Of a stretch of DNA of 64,000 bases, positions 36,688 through 46,050 are shown piece by piece. The stretch lies in the NCBI GenBank assembly GCA_945948555.1, contig CAMFBM010000010.1:1-64000 (forward strand), given 5' to 3'. A model generated the notes under the pieces. The model did not search any database. It saw only the letters and a list, made by a program, of their open reading frames with translations, and had not been told where the DNA came from. Each line of letters starts with the position of its first letter. The first letter of the stretch is position 1. Origin of the DNA: an uncultured Bacteroidales bacterium. Its GTDB lineage: Bacteria; Bacteroidota; Bacteroidia; Bacteroidales; UBA932. Made by a program: the position numbers and the translations under genes.

Positions 36688-37608
36688 ATGAAGAAGACAT
36701 ATCACCTATGTCTGTCATCGGACAATGAAATAATGTTCCGTGATGAAGAAGACTATATCAGAGGCTTCAATTGCTTTGCATTGGCACTGTACAAGACTGG
36801 TTCAACAGGATTGGTCGAATCTTTTATGAGCACTCACACTCACCTGCTTGTGCAGACATCTGATCCGAACAAGTTCATGGGTGCATTCAGGATGCCATAC
36901 ACAAAGTACTTCAACCACAAATACTGCAGAAACGGAAAACTGGGCGAACCAGTACATTTCACTATGGAAATAGAAGGTCTGTACCACCATCTTGCTGCAA
37001 TGAGCTATATCCTTAGAAACGGACTGCATCATGGTCTGGCTTCTATAGCATATGGTTATCCCCATTGCTCCATTAATGCCATTTTCCAGAAAGAGATGGG
37101 TAAACGTCCCGAGCAAGACCTGCTTCCTCAGAATTCATTCTACAGGCACATAGGACGAAATGTCGAGTTTCCGGACAGTTATAAAATGAACCGCTCGGGT
37201 TTATTGCTTCGCGAAAGCGTATTAGATATTGCACAGGTGGAAAACCTATTTGCAACACCTCGGGCGTTTGACTACTATATGAACAGGAAGACCTCTGAGG
37301 ACTGGATAAAGGAGCAAGGGAAGGACAACAACTGCTCAGCCCCTGTCACATTGGAACTTATAGAGTCCAAAGTACAGCTGACATCTGTAAAAGATATGCT
37401 GGTGTTTGAAAGAGGCCGTTCTGATTACAGAAGGATATCCGACATAGACCTCTGTAAAGAAACAGACAGGAAAATACGGGAAGACCTCAAGAGGCCATCC
37501 ATCTATGCACTTACACACGAGGAAAAACTAAAGATTGCAAAATACTTGAAAGAGAGGTTTTACGCTGGCACATCACAACTCAACCGCTGCCTCTCCTTAC
37601 ACCTTTAG
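36688..37608 (+). CDS. REP-associated tyrosine transposase-like protein (Y1/HUH superfamily)
   Basis: 306 residues. ESFMSTHTHLLVQTSDPNKF near residue 45 resembles the HUH metal motif region (MxxHxHLL) of TnpA_REP/IS200-like proteins, and RMPYTKYFNHKYCRNGKLGEP near 70-90 resembles the helix with the catalytic Tyr. RAYT proteins cut single-stranded DNA at palindromic repeats and are usually single-copy, domesticated transposases. The C-terminal 150 residues are not recognised but end in a DNA-binding-like helix pair (THEEKLKIAKYLKERF). The gene lies among short inverted and direct repeats and has no IS ends of its own. Confidence 0.7.
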   Translation: MKKTYHLCLSSDNEIMFRDEEDYIRGFNCFALALYKTGSTGLVESFMSTHTHLLVQTSDPNKFMGAFRMPYTKYFNHKYCRNGKLGEPVHFTMEIEGLYHHLAAMSYILRNGLHHGLASIAYGYPHCSINAIFQKEMGKRPEQDLLPQNSFYRHIGRNVEFPDSYKMNRSGLLLRESVLDIAQVENLFATPRAFDYYMNRKTSEDWIKEQGKDNNCSAPVTLELIESKVQLTSVKDMLVFERGRSDYRRISDIDLCKETDRKIREDLKRPSIYALTHEEKLKIAKYLKERFYAGTSQLNRCLSLHL

Positions 37609-37666
37609 GAATATAGGAAAAAGTACCCCGAAAGTATATTTCTTACACCTTTAGGAATATGGAAAA
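37596..37666. repeat. 46-base-period direct repeat at the end of the RAYT-like gene
   Basis: CTTACACCTTTAGGAATAT plus GGAAAAA occurs at 37596-37621 and again at 37642-37666. The first copy holds the transposase stop codon. The repeat resembles a footprint of duplication or element insertion. Confidence 0.65.
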
Positions 37667-37698
37667 ACAAAACCGGACACCGTTCTTGTCGGCAGAAG

Positions 37699-37731
37699 TT
37701 TTGTTTTTTTTCGCCGAGTTTTGTAATTTCG
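37699..37731 (+). promoter_or_regulatory. Promoter for maeB
   Basis: TTTTG (37699-37703), 20 bases, TAATTTCG (37724-37731), one mismatch from TAnnTTTG, 24 bases before the ATG at 37755. Confidence 0.55.
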
Positions 37732-37754
37732 CTGGATTTTTTCAAGAACGAACT

Positions 37755-40034
37755 ATGGCAAAAATTACAAAAGAAGACGCCCTCAACTACCACGAAGGGA
37801 AGCGTCCGGGTAAGATAGAAGTGGTCCCGACAAAACCGTATTTCACTCAGACTGACCTCTCTCTGGCATACTCTCCCGGAGTTGCCGAGCCTTGTCTTGA
37901 GATTCAGAACAACCCTCAGGATGCTTACCGCTATACCGACAAGGGCAACCTTGTGGCGGTCATTTCCAACGGAACGGCTGTCCTTGGTCTGGGAAATATC
38001 GGAGCCCTCAGCGGAAAGCCTGTGATGGAGGGGAAGGGACTTCTTTTCAAAATCTATGGAGGCATCGACGTGTTCGACATCGAGGTTGACGAAACCGACC
38101 CGGACAAGTTTGTGGAGGCAGTCAAGGCAATAGCCCCGACTTTCGGAGGTATCAATCTTGAGGACATAAAGGCTCCTGAATGTTTTGAAATCGAACGCCG
38201 TCTGAAGGCCGAACTGGACATCCCGGTTATGCACGATGACCAGCACGGTACTGCAATCATCTCCGGAGCGGGACTCCTCAACGCCCTGGAAGTCAATGGA
38301 AAGAAAATTTCTGAAGTAAAGATAGTCGTCAACGGAGCAGGTGCTGCGGCAATCTCCTGTGCAAGGCTTTATGTCTCCCTTGGAGTCAGGAAGGAGAACA
38401 TCGTTATGCTCGACAGCAAGGGAGTCATCAGCCTGGGCAGGTCCGGTCTCACCCCTGAGAAACTGGAGTTCGCGACCGACAGGACGGACATCAGCACTCT
38501 CGGTGAAGCAATCCGTGACGCGGATGTCTTCCTTGGACTTTCAAAGGGCAATGTCCTTTCAAAGGATATGGTCCGCTCTATGGCAAAGGACCCGATTGTG
38601 TTCGCCCTTGCCAATCCCGTCCCGGAAATCACCTATGAGGATGCGATGGACAGCCGTCCGGACGTGCTGATGAGTACCGGCAGGTCAGACTATCCGAATC
38701 AGATCAACAATGTCATCGGCTTCCCGTATATCTTCAGGGGCGCTCTCGACACGGCTGCAACCGCCATCAACGAGGAAATGAAACTCGCTGCGGTCAGGGC
38801 CATCGCCGACCTTGCCAAGAAACCTGTTCCAGAAATAGTCAACAAGGTCTATCACGTCAGCAAACTGTCTTTCGGTAGGGAATATTTCATCCCGAAGCCT
38901 GTTGACCCGCGGCTCCTGACGGAGGTCTCCGCTGCGGTGGCCAGGGCCGCCATAGAAAGCGGGGTCGCCAGGAAGACCATCACCGACTGGGATGCTTACA
39001 AGGAACATCTCCTTGAATTTATGGGCAGGGAGTCCAAACTCACCCAACAGATCTACGACACTGCGCGTACTGCCTCCAAAAGGGTGGTCTTCGCCGAAGG
39101 AACCCATCCTTCGATGATGAAGGCGGCCGTGATTGCCAAGAACGAGGGAATCTGTCATCCAATCCTTCTCGGAAATGACGAGAGAATCGAAAAGCTGGCG
39201 AAGGAACTCGGATTGAGTCTTGACGGGATCGAGGTGGTGAACCTCAGACACGACCGTGAGGCCCCAAGGCGCACCAGATTTGCGAAAATACTCGCCACCA
39301 AGCGCCAGAGGGAAGGATACACCCTTGAGGAGGCCCAGGACAAGATGTTCGAGAGGAACTATTTTGGAATGATGATGGTCGAGACCGGTGACGCGGATGC
39401 CTGCATAACAGGACTTTACACCAAATACTCCAACACTATCAAGGTCGCAATGGAGGTTATCGGTCTTCAGGATGGCTTCAACCATTTCGGAACAATGCAC
39501 ATCCTCAACTCCAAGAAGGGTACCTTCTTTATCGCCGACACGCTCATTAACAGGAGTCTTGATGTGGACACCCTCGTGGACATCGCCCGCCTGAGTGACA
39601 AGACGGTTCGCTTCTTCAACCACGAGCCTGTGATGGCAATGGTCTCATATTCGAATTTCGGAAGTGACAAGGGAGGAAGCGCAGGCCACGTGCACGAAGC
39701 CGTTGCAAGGCTCCAGGAGGAGCATCCTGACTGGTTCATCGACGGAGAGATGCAGGTCAACATTGCCATTGACAATGAACTCCGCGACCGCAAGTATCCT
39801 TTCTCAAGACTGAACGGCAAGGCTGTCAACACATTGATTTTCCCGTGCCTCAACTCCGCCAACAGCGCCTGCAAGATGCTCCAGGCCCTGAGTTCCGACG
39901 TCGAAATCATCGGCCCGATCCAGATGGGCCTGAACAAGCCGATTCATTTCATAGACTTCGAAAGCTCTGTCCAGGACATTGTGAACGTTACTGCCGTCGC
40001 TGCCATCGATGCCATTGCCAGCCGTCGGAAATAG
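37755..40034 (+). CDS. maeB: Malic enzyme with C-terminal phosphotransacetylase-like domain
   Basis: 759 residues, matching the long bacterial malic enzymes. The N-terminal part (about 1-425) decarboxylates malate to pyruvate with NAD(P): [13 protein letters not shown] is the metal and substrate region and [15 protein letters not shown] the nucleotide loop. The C-terminal 330 residues are a Pta-like domain ([20 protein letters not shown], then [18 protein letters not shown]) that in such enzymes is regulatory and does not transfer acetyl groups. The start at 37755 ([20 protein letters not shown]) fits the family and its promoter. A terminator follows. Confidence 0.93.
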   Translation: MAKITKEDALNYHEGKRPGKIEVVPTKPYFTQTDLSLAYSPGVAEPCLEIQNNPQDAYRYTDKGNLVAVISNGTAVLGLGNIGALSGKPVMEGKGLLFKIYGGIDVFDIEVDETDPDKFVEAVKAIAPTFGGINLEDIKAPECFEIERRLKAELDIPVMHDDQHGTAIISGAGLLNALEVNGKKISEVKIVVNGAGAAAISCARLYVSLGVRKENIVMLDSKGVISLGRSGLTPEKLEFATDRTDISTLGEAIRDADVFLGLSKGNVLSKDMVRSMAKDPIVFALANPVPEITYEDAMDSRPDVLMSTGRSDYPNQINNVIGFPYIFRGALDTAATAINEEMKLAAVRAIADLAKKPVPEIVNKVYHVSKLSFGREYFIPKPVDPRLLTEVSAAVARAAIESGVARKTITDWDAYKEHLLEFMGRESKLTQQIYDTARTASKRVVFAEGTHPSMMKAAVIAKNEGICHPILLGNDERIEKLAKELGLSLDGIEVVNLRHDREAPRRTRFAKILATKRQREGYTLEEAQDKMFERNYFGMMMVETGDADACITGLYTKYSNTIKVAMEVIGLQDGFNHFGTMHILNSKKGTFFIADTLINRSLDVDTLVDIARLSDKTVRFFNHEPVMAMVSYSNFGSDKGGSAGHVHEAVARLQEEHPDWFIDGEMQVNIAIDNELRDRKYPFSRLNGKAVNTLIFPCLNSANSACKMLQALSSDVEIIGPIQMGLNKPIHFIDFESSVQDIVNVTAVAAIDAIASRRK

Positions 40035-40108
40035 CAATAGGTCATTGCATTAGGTTATTTCAGGTCTAGGAAATAGCATTGCATCATCTCAGATTTACCC
40101 TTTATGTC

Positions 40109-40136
40109 ATACCCGGCCAAAGCCGGGTATCTCATT
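40109..40136 (+). terminator. Terminator after maeB
   Basis: ATACCCGGC (40109-40117), CAAA loop, GCCGGGTAT (40122-40130), then CTCATTT. The perfect 9-base stem also serves the convergent gene at 40158. Confidence 0.7.
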
Positions 40137-40157
40137 TCAAGCAGATTCCCAATCAGG

Positions 40158-40343
40158 TCAGGGTGACGTATTGAAATCGTCGGGAGGAACAGGAGAAAAA
40201 TCCCCGGCCTGCTCAATCATCTCCTCATAACCGGTGAGTGCCGCAAACGGCGCAAACTGCGCTGCACGCTCGGAAAGAGGCATGCGAGGATGCCTCTTTG
40301 ACGTGTGGTGTTCCATATTTATTATGTCATCGTATCTTCCCAT
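40158..40343 (-). CDS. YolD-like small partner of Y-family polymerase
   Basis: 61 residues: MGRYDDIINMEHHTSKRHPRMPLSERAAQFAPFAALTGYEEMIEQ. The RHPRMPLSERAAQFAPFAALTGYEE stretch is a recognisable signature of small proteins often encoded beside UmuC/DinB-like polymerases (YolD-like/DUF families). It starts 46 bases after the polymerase stop on the same strand, so they likely form one SOS-type operon. No biochemical function is established to my knowledge; polymerase control is inferred. Confidence 0.7.
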   Translation of the reverse strand: MGRYDDIINMEHHTSKRHPRMPLSERAAQFAPFAALTGYEEMIEQAGDFSPVPPDDFNTSP

Positions 40344-40389
40344 CCTGAATATCCTTTCAAATCAGGGCTTTCAAATCATGGCCTTTAAA

Positions 40390-41832
40390 TCAGGCCTTGT
40401 GCCCTCCGACCTGGTCGTTTCGTGTCTTCTGGGTCGCGCCTTCCTCGAAGTTGATGCCTTTCAGGATGGCGTTCTTCCCGTATTTCCTCTTGATTGCCAG
40501 GATGGTCTCCTGCCGTCTGCGCTCTTTGTCGTCATCTTCGGGATGACTGTCGAAGAGGCTTAGCTGCAGGGCCTTCGGCGAATCCTTCGGGATGACGTGG
40601 TTTGCCACCACGCACAGCCTCCTCACAAGAAGCGCCCTACCAGCAAGATTGTCGAAAAGCGTCGTCACTGCATCAATTATATCAACCGAAGACGAGGTGA
40701 ATCTTGTCAGATTCCTTGAGCCGTGAACCGGTTTGGGAACCTTTCTTCCGTAATGGTCGGTGGCAAGTTCGCCGTGATAGTTTTTCGCGCAGGAATTGTC
40801 ATACCCGATACCAATGACCATCTGGTCGCAAACCATTTCCTTGTCAACAAGGTCAAGGGCAAGACTGTCAGCCATTTCGCGGATTACTACCCGCGCTTTA
40901 TCAAAGGTGTAGGGTTCCGAGAGAACCTGCCCGGCGGAAAGGCTCCTGCTTGAAGGTCTGTACGATTTTATGTCCTTCATCGTGCAGGGTTCCCATCCCC
41001 AAGCGTGGTCGATGAGCAGTTCTGCGTTGACCCCGAAAAGTTTGTAGAGAACCTCCTCGTTCAGAACGGACATTCTCGCAATGTCTCCCATTGTGTAGAT
41101 TCCACAGCTTCTGAGCCTTTCCACGGTACCCCGTCCGACCCTCCAGAAGTCTGTCAGTGGAGTGTAATCCCAGTATTTCCTGCGGTAGGTCATCTCGTCC
41201 AGTTCCGCAATCCGGACACCGTCCTTGTCCGGCTCCCTGTGCTTGGCCTCGATGTCCATAGCAATCTTCGCGAGGTACAGGTTGTCCCCTATTCCTGCTG
41301 TCGCGGTGATGCCCGTCGTCGCCAGGACATCGCGAATCATCCTCAGTGTCAATTCGTGTGCACTGCATCCGTAGGACTGGAGATATCCGGTAACGTCAAT
41401 GAAAACCTCGTCTATCGAATAGACCTGAATGTCCTCCTTTGCGACATATTTCAGATAAATGGAATATATTTCCGTGCTCACTTTCATATATTCCCTCATC
41501 CTCGGAGGAGCCGTGATGAAGTCAAGAGCGAGGGACTTGTCAGTCCGGATGGCCGTGTTGTCGTAGATTCCCTTGCGGAGTTCTCCCCGGAAAAGTCTCT
41601 GTCTCCGGGCGTTGACCTCCCGGACTTTCTGCACGACCTCGAAAAGGCGTGCCCTTCCGGAAATTCCGTAGGACTTCAGGGAAGGGGAGACTGCAAGGCA
41701 GATTGTCTTTTCAGTTCTGGTCGGGTCAGCCACTACAAGATTGGTCGTCAGGGGATCAAGTCCTCTGGCGACACATTCGACCGATGCATAGAATGACTTG
41801 AGGTCGATGGCGACATAAATCCTTCCTGACAA
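40390..41832 (-). CDS. Y-family translesion DNA polymerase (UmuC/DinB-like)
   Basis: 480 residues. Catalytic residues are the Asp of YVAIDLKSFYASVE (Asp10) and Asp141-Glu142 in VYSIDEVFIDVTGY; a helix-hairpin-helix follows (GRGTVERLRSCGIYTMGDIARM). The little-finger region ends near 400 and the tail LQLSLFDSHPE near 425-435 resembles a beta-clamp binding motif (QLSLF). It copies past lesions at the price of errors. The SGRARLFEVVQKVREVNARRQRLFRGELRKG segment is typical of the UmuC-like branch of Firmicutes and Bacteroidetes. No LexA-type box was recognised upstream. Confidence 0.88.
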   Translation of the reverse strand: MSGRIYVAIDLKSFYASVECVARGLDPLTTNLVVADPTRTEKTICLAVSPSLKSYGISGRARLFEVVQKVREVNARRQRLFRGELRKGIYDNTAIRTDKSLALDFITAPPRMREYMKVSTEIYSIYLKYVAKEDIQVYSIDEVFIDVTGYLQSYGCSAHELTLRMIRDVLATTGITATAGIGDNLYLAKIAMDIEAKHREPDKDGVRIAELDEMTYRRKYWDYTPLTDFWRVGRGTVERLRSCGIYTMGDIARMSVLNEEVLYKLFGVNAELLIDHAWGWEPCTMKDIKSYRPSSRSLSAGQVLSEPYTFDKARVVIREMADSLALDLVDKEMVCDQMVIGIGYDNSCAKNYHGELATDHYGRKVPKPVHGSRNLTRFTSSSVDIIDAVTTLFDNLAGRALLVRRLCVVANHVIPKDSPKALQLSLFDSHPEDDDKERRRQETILAIKRKYGKNAILKGINFEEGATQKTRNDQVGGHKA

Positions 41833-41837
41833 AACTT

Positions 41838-43433
41838 CTACCAGACAAAGTCAAAGGTGATGTCGCGCGGAATCCCTAGGTCGTTGATGTGGGCGATGTC
41901 GGCCTGAAGAGCCTCTGTGATTCTGGCGTGGTTGGCTGTGTATTCCTGTGCAAACATCCTGTTTCCGGTTGCCTGGGTGGTAAGAATCAGGTCGGCCCAG
42001 GCGTCGATTGCCTCAAGAGCCTTCTCATAGTCAATGTGGTAGAAACCGTCATTGTTTCTGGTGAAAGCTCCGTGCTCCTTCATGAAGTTGTAGCACATCA
42101 TATTCGCCTTTCCATGTGAGGAAGCGGAGCCGAATCTGACAGACCTGACCAGTCCGGCGATGTAGGTGGTGATGGCATCCTCCTTTGAGATGAGCGGAAT
42201 TTCCTCCATGTCAATAAGTTCGCACACCATAAAGAGTCCCAGGATGTCCGCCTTGGCCTCCTCCCATGTGGTCTTCTCGCTGCCGAGAGCCTCGTCAACA
42301 GAGCCCAGGCCGTTCACTGTCTGCTTGACGCCCAGACCGTGGGCAACCTCGTGGAAGGTCACGTTCCAGAAGAAAGCCTCGCTGCGCAGATGCTTCTGCT
42401 GCTCTTCCTCGATGAGGGCGCGCCCGATTGGCAGGAGAATCTTTCCGAACTTGGCAGTCATGCTGTTGTGCAGCTGGAGCCTGCGTGTCCCCTTCACCTC
42501 CTGCACCCTGTCATCGTTCGGCAGGTTGATGGCGATGGTCTTGCTGCCGGCATTGCAGTCGCCGGAGTAGTATATTGCATCATACACGTTCAGGTCCGAG
42601 GACGTTCCAGGAACGAAGGTCTTGTACTGAGGGTCACAAGGGAGCATCTTCTGGAGCTGAGGCAGCATTGAGACATATTTCGCAAGTTCCGCGCTCCTCT
42701 CTTCGTCTTTCAGAAGGATGAAGCATTCGTAGGAAGCCTTCGCCTCATTAAGCTTGTCGTCGTAGTTCTCAATCGGTCCGATCACGATGTCAATCGGGCT
42801 GTCCTTCATATCCATCCACGCGAGGTCGCTTTCGTAGTAGTCGTCTGTGCGGAAGGCCTCGACCCTCTTTCTGAGGTAGTTGCGCAGACCTTCATTCGGA
42901 GTGATTCCTGCGGCCTCTTCCAGATAGAGACAGATCTTCTCCAGTTCGGCCTTGTACTCGTCTCTGTACCAGACGCATTTCAGCGAACCGTCCTCATTTC
43001 GTCTGAGAACTGTGTAAAGGCTGTTCTTGTCAGGGTCGTCAAAGGCTTCGAATTCCTCTGCGGTGATGTCCTGAGGATAGTAGTTGGCCCCCAGGGACTT
43101 TGCCCCGTAACCCTCCACGAAAGGACGGTTGTCGTCCAGCCTGTCCCACGGGCCGTAGTTTATCATCGCATATTTCTTTGACGCCTGGTCAGGGAGCGAA
43201 AGCATCAGGCTCTTGTCCCCGAAGGTCTGTTTCCAGAAAAGGTCGTCAATGATGGACCCTGCCTGACGGAAAAGGTTCAGCACCTGCTTGTCCTTGTCCG
43301 AGAGCTTGTCCATCAGAGGTGAACTGACTTCCACAACGGCATACTCGTCAACTTTGTTCTGAAGTTGGCCTCCTTTATCGGCGCATCCTGCGAAAAGTGC
43401 CGCTGACATCAAAATCATTGCTGCTTTTTTCAT
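41838..43433 (-). CDS. M49-like (dipeptidyl peptidase III family) lipoprotein metallopeptidase
   Basis: 531 residues with an SPII signal (MKKAAMILMSAALFAGC, Cys17). The zinc site is HEVAHGLG near residue 361 with a downstream EEAKAD near 395, whose Glu should be the third ligand; this HExxH...EExxAD form is found in M49-like proteins of Bacteroidetes, some of which also carry an unrelated hydrolase name in databases. It is shorter than classical DPP III (about 700) and secreted. It would trim peptides outside the cytoplasm. It ends 5 bases before the start of the Y-polymerase gene on the same strand. Confidence 0.75.
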   Translation of the reverse strand: MKKAAMILMSAALFAGCADKGGQLQNKVDEYAVVEVSSPLMDKLSDKDKQVLNLFRQAGSIIDDLFWKQTFGDKSLMLSLPDQASKKYAMINYGPWDRLDDNRPFVEGYGAKSLGANYYPQDITAEEFEAFDDPDKNSLYTVLRRNEDGSLKCVWYRDEYKAELEKICLYLEEAAGITPNEGLRNYLRKRVEAFRTDDYYESDLAWMDMKDSPIDIVIGPIENYDDKLNEAKASYECFILLKDEERSAELAKYVSMLPQLQKMLPCDPQYKTFVPGTSSDLNVYDAIYYSGDCNAGSKTIAINLPNDDRVQEVKGTRRLQLHNSMTAKFGKILLPIGRALIEEEQQKHLRSEAFFWNVTFHEVAHGLGVKQTVNGLGSVDEALGSEKTTWEEAKADILGLFMVCELIDMEEIPLISKEDAITTYIAGLVRSVRFGSASSHGKANMMCYNFMKEHGAFTRNNDGFYHIDYEKALEAIDAWADLILTTQATGNRMFAQEYTANHARITEALQADIAHINDLGIPRDITFDFVW

Positions 43434-43495
43434 TTTTCCAAAAATGCTGAATTTTTAACGACAGCACGCCCCGAACCGCTCAGGCTCAAGGCGTT

Positions 43496-43566
43496 GCTGA
43501 ATGTTGAATATTTCGAAATGCTGAATATTAAATATTTCGGAATCCTGAATATTTAATATTCCGGAT
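43496..43566. repeat. Three tandem 24-base AT-rich repeats after tpiA
   Basis: Units at 43496-43519, 43520-43543 and 43544-43566 share (g/c)CTGAATrTTrAATATTtCgg. They lie just beyond the tpiA stop. The internal AATATT symmetry could give weak hairpins. Confidence 0.6.
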
Positions 43567-43569
43567 TTC

Positions 43570-44322
43570 CTAGAACGACATCGCGATTGCGATGAAGTCG
43601 TCAGCCTTGAGCGCAGCACCTCCGATGAGACCGCCGTCGATGTCAGGGCAGGCGAAGAGTTCCTTTGCATTCGATGGCTTGCAGCTGCCGCCGTAGAGGA
43701 TGGTGATTTCCTCGGCCAGGGCACCGAATTTTTCAGCGAGCACCTTGCGGATGCAGGCGTGGATTTCCTGTGCCTGCTCAGCGGTTGCGGTCTTGCCTGT
43801 TCCGATGGCCCACACCGGCTCGTAGGCTACGATGACCTTTGCCATCTCCTCTTCTGAAAGGGTGAAGAGCACGTTTTTAATCTGCTCTGAAACGACCTCG
43901 AAATGACGGCCGGCCTCGCGCTCATCGAGATTCTCTCCCACGCAGAAAATCGGAGAGAGTCCCTGTGCAATTGCAAGTTTCACTTTCTCAACGAGTTTCG
44001 CATCGGTCTCTCCATAGTACTGACGACGCTCGGAGTGTCCGAGGATGGTGTATTCGCAACCTGCTGAAGCGAGCATTGCGACTGAAACCTCTCCTGTGTA
44101 TGCACCTTTCTCCCTGTCAGCGCAGTTCTGTGCGGAAAGTCCTACTGCTGAACCCTTTACGACCTCAGCGACAGGCACGAGGTGAGTGAAAGGAGGAGCA
44201 ATGATGAGTTTTACTGAGGCAGGAACCTCTGAAGATTTTGCCACTACTGCTTTTGCAAGTTCAATTCCCTCCGGAACTGTGGTGTTCATTTTCCAGTTTC
44301 CGGCAACGATTTTCTTTCTCAT
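43570..44322 (-). CDS. tpiA: Triosephosphate isomerase
   Basis: 250 residues, a glycolytic cytoplasmic enzyme that interconverts DHAP and GAP. All family landmarks are present: GNWKMN at the N-terminus (Lys12 region), [12 protein letters not shown] with catalytic His, [14 protein letters not shown] with catalytic Glu and the flexible loop, and [13 protein letters not shown] and [10 protein letters not shown] for phosphate binding. The start at 44322 was taken from the family N-terminus ([11 protein letters not shown]), over the longer frame from 44391. Confidence 0.97.
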   Translation of the reverse strand: MRKKIVAGNWKMNTTVPEGIELAKAVVAKSSEVPASVKLIIAPPFTHLVPVAEVVKGSAVGLSAQNCADREKGAYTGEVSVAMLASAGCEYTILGHSERRQYYGETDAKLVEKVKLAIAQGLSPIFCVGENLDEREAGRHFEVVSEQIKNVLFTLSEEEMAKVIVAYEPVWAIGTGKTATAEQAQEIHACIRKVLAEKFGALAEEITILYGGSCKPSNAKELFACPDIDGGLIGGAALKADDFIAIAMSF

Positions 44323-44369
44323 ATCATTAATATATTTATATGTATATTCAGTATATATTTCAGCGGGCG

Positions 44370-44377
44370 CAAATTTA
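44370..44377 (-). promoter_or_regulatory. -7 box for tpiA
   Basis: TAAATTTG on the minus strand, about 48 bases before the start codon. Confidence 0.55.
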
Positions 44378-44406
44378 AGAAATAAAATCAAATTACATTG
44401 TCATTA

Positions 44407-44439
44407 TTTTGCATTTCAAAAGTGATATTCCTAATTTTG
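44407..44439 (+). promoter_or_regulatory. Promoter for tyrS
   Basis: TTTTG (44407-44411), 20 bases, TAATTTTG (44432-44439). The leader is about 70 bases. Confidence 0.65.
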
Positions 44440-44519
44440 CCGCGCTTCCCTTGTCTCCCGAATTGGCGGAGCGCGTTTCGGAGGGGTTTATGTTGAATAT
44501 TTAAAAGAAAAAAAACAAT

Positions 44520-45812
44520 ATGGTAAAGAATTTCGTAGAGGAACTCAAGTGGAGGGGTATGATTCAGGATATGATGCCCGGCACTGAGGAGAAACTGATG
44601 GAAGGCCCGACCGCAGCCTATGTCGGGATTGATCCCACCGCCGATTCACTTCACATAGGTCACCTCGTAAGTGTGATGATACTCAAGCATTTCCAGAATT
44701 GCGGCCACAAACCTCTCGCCCTCATTGGCGGTGCCACCGGAATGATCGGGGACCCTTCGATGAAGTCTCAGGAGAGGAACCTTCTCGATGAACAGACCCT
44801 TGCGCACAATGTGAAGTGCATCAGGGAGCAGCTTGCCCGCTTCCTTGATTTTGATTCCGATGCTCCGAACAGGGCGGAACTGGTCAACAACTACGACTGG
44901 ATGAAGGACTACGGTTTCCTTGCCTTCACCCGCGACATCGGAAAGCACATCACGGTGAACTATATGATGGCCAAGGATTCCGTGAAGAAAAGGCTTTCGG
45001 GTGAATCCCGCGAGGGAATGTCCTTCACGGAGTTCACCTACCAGCTGCTTCAGGGCTACGACTTTCTCTATCTCTATGAGCACAAGGGCTGTACCCTCCA
45101 GATGGGCGGCGCCGACCAGTGGGGCAACATCACCACGGGTTCCGAACTCATCCGCAGGATTCTCGGCAAGGAGGCCTACGCGCTGACCTGCCCTCTGATT
45201 ACCAAGGCTGACGGCGGAAAGTTCGGAAAAACCGAGAAAGGCAACATCTGGCTCGACCCGAAGAGGACTTCCCCTTACCATTTCTACCAGTTCTGGCTCA
45301 ATGTGTCCGACGAGGATGCCGCCAAATACATCAAGATTTTCACAATGCTCTCCCGCGAGCAGATTGAGGCTGCCCTCACTGAGCACGCACAGGCACCTCA
45401 CCTTCGGGTGCTCCAGAAACTCCTTGCAAAGGAAATCACGGTGATGGTTCACGGACGGCAGGAGTATGAGAAAGCCGTGGCCGCTTCCGAGGCGCTTTTC
45501 GGGAATGCCACCTCGCAGACCCTCAGGTCTCTGGATGAGGAAACCTTCCTCCAGGTGTTCGAGGGGGTTCCTTCCTTTGAAGTCCCTGCCGGTAACCTTC
45601 CTTGCGGAATCATCGACCTGCTGAGTGTCCACACTCAGGTCTTCCCTTCAAAGGGAGAGTGCCGCAAGATGATTCAGGGAGGCGGTGTGAGCATCAACAA
45701 GGACAAGGTGAATGACCCGGCCGCAACAATCGGCACTGACGACCTCATCGACGGCAAATACATCCTCGTGCAGCGCGGCAAGAAGAATTACTTCCTTCTT
45801 ACTGTCAGGTAA
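44520..45812 (+). CDS. tyrS: Tyrosyl-tRNA synthetase
   Basis: 430 residues, class I synthetase. HIGH motif His45-Ile-Gly-His48, tyrosine pocket ([25 protein letters not shown]), and the KMSKS loop in the form KFGKTEK (Lys234-Lys240), as in TyrRS of this type. The C-terminal 70 residues are an S4-like RNA-binding domain ([20 protein letters not shown]). It charges tRNA-Tyr. No T-box is expected in this phylum and none was seen. Confidence 0.97.
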   Translation: MVKNFVEELKWRGMIQDMMPGTEEKLMEGPTAAYVGIDPTADSLHIGHLVSVMILKHFQNCGHKPLALIGGATGMIGDPSMKSQERNLLDEQTLAHNVKCIREQLARFLDFDSDAPNRAELVNNYDWMKDYGFLAFTRDIGKHITVNYMMAKDSVKKRLSGESREGMSFTEFTYQLLQGYDFLYLYEHKGCTLQMGGADQWGNITTGSELIRRILGKEAYALTCPLITKADGGKFGKTEKGNIWLDPKRTSPYHFYQFWLNVSDEDAAKYIKIFTMLSREQIEAALTEHAQAPHLRVLQKLLAKEITVMVHGRQEYEKAVAASEALFGNATSQTLRSLDEETFLQVFEGVPSFEVPAGNLPCGIIDLLSVHTQVFPSKGECRKMIQGGGVSINKDKVNDPAATIGTDDLIDGKYILVQRGKKNYFLLTVR

Positions 45813-46050
45813 CAGATAATCACGCACTTGCGAAACTTTTGAGATGCGATAGCATCGAAGGCGTCGTCAGACGCCGCGACCGTCCCGGGTATTTGCGACG
45901 CAAATACGGAAAGGGTTAAAGGTCGCCACTTCCCCCGCAATGGGGGACGGGAGGGGGGATATAAACTAGTGCGGAAGGAAAAAAGTTTCGCAATCCGCAC
46001 AAACCTCTCGATAACAGAGAATCACCAACTTGCGAAACTTTTGAGAAGCG
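45812..46050. repeat. Hairpin-rich gap bounded by a 40-base direct repeat (tyrS-rbfA)
   Basis: A direct repeat of about 40 bases (45812-45852 and 46014-46054), sharing ACTTGCGAAACTTTTGAGA, lies at both ends; the second copy runs into the rbfA start. Between are hairpins: 45843-45856 (GATGC/GCATC), 45860-45875 (GGCGTC/GACGCC), 45889-45907 (9-base arms around one base), a CCCCC/GGGGG pair near 45930-45960, and 45969-46000 (GTGCGGA/TCCGCAC). Confidence 0.7.

Noticed and set aside
37659..37754. 32-codon N-terminal extension of malic enzyme
   Set aside because: It covers the promoter; the family begins at [10 protein letters not shown].
44646..45632. 328-codon minus-strand frame opposite tyrS
   Set aside because: A shadow of tyrS without domains.
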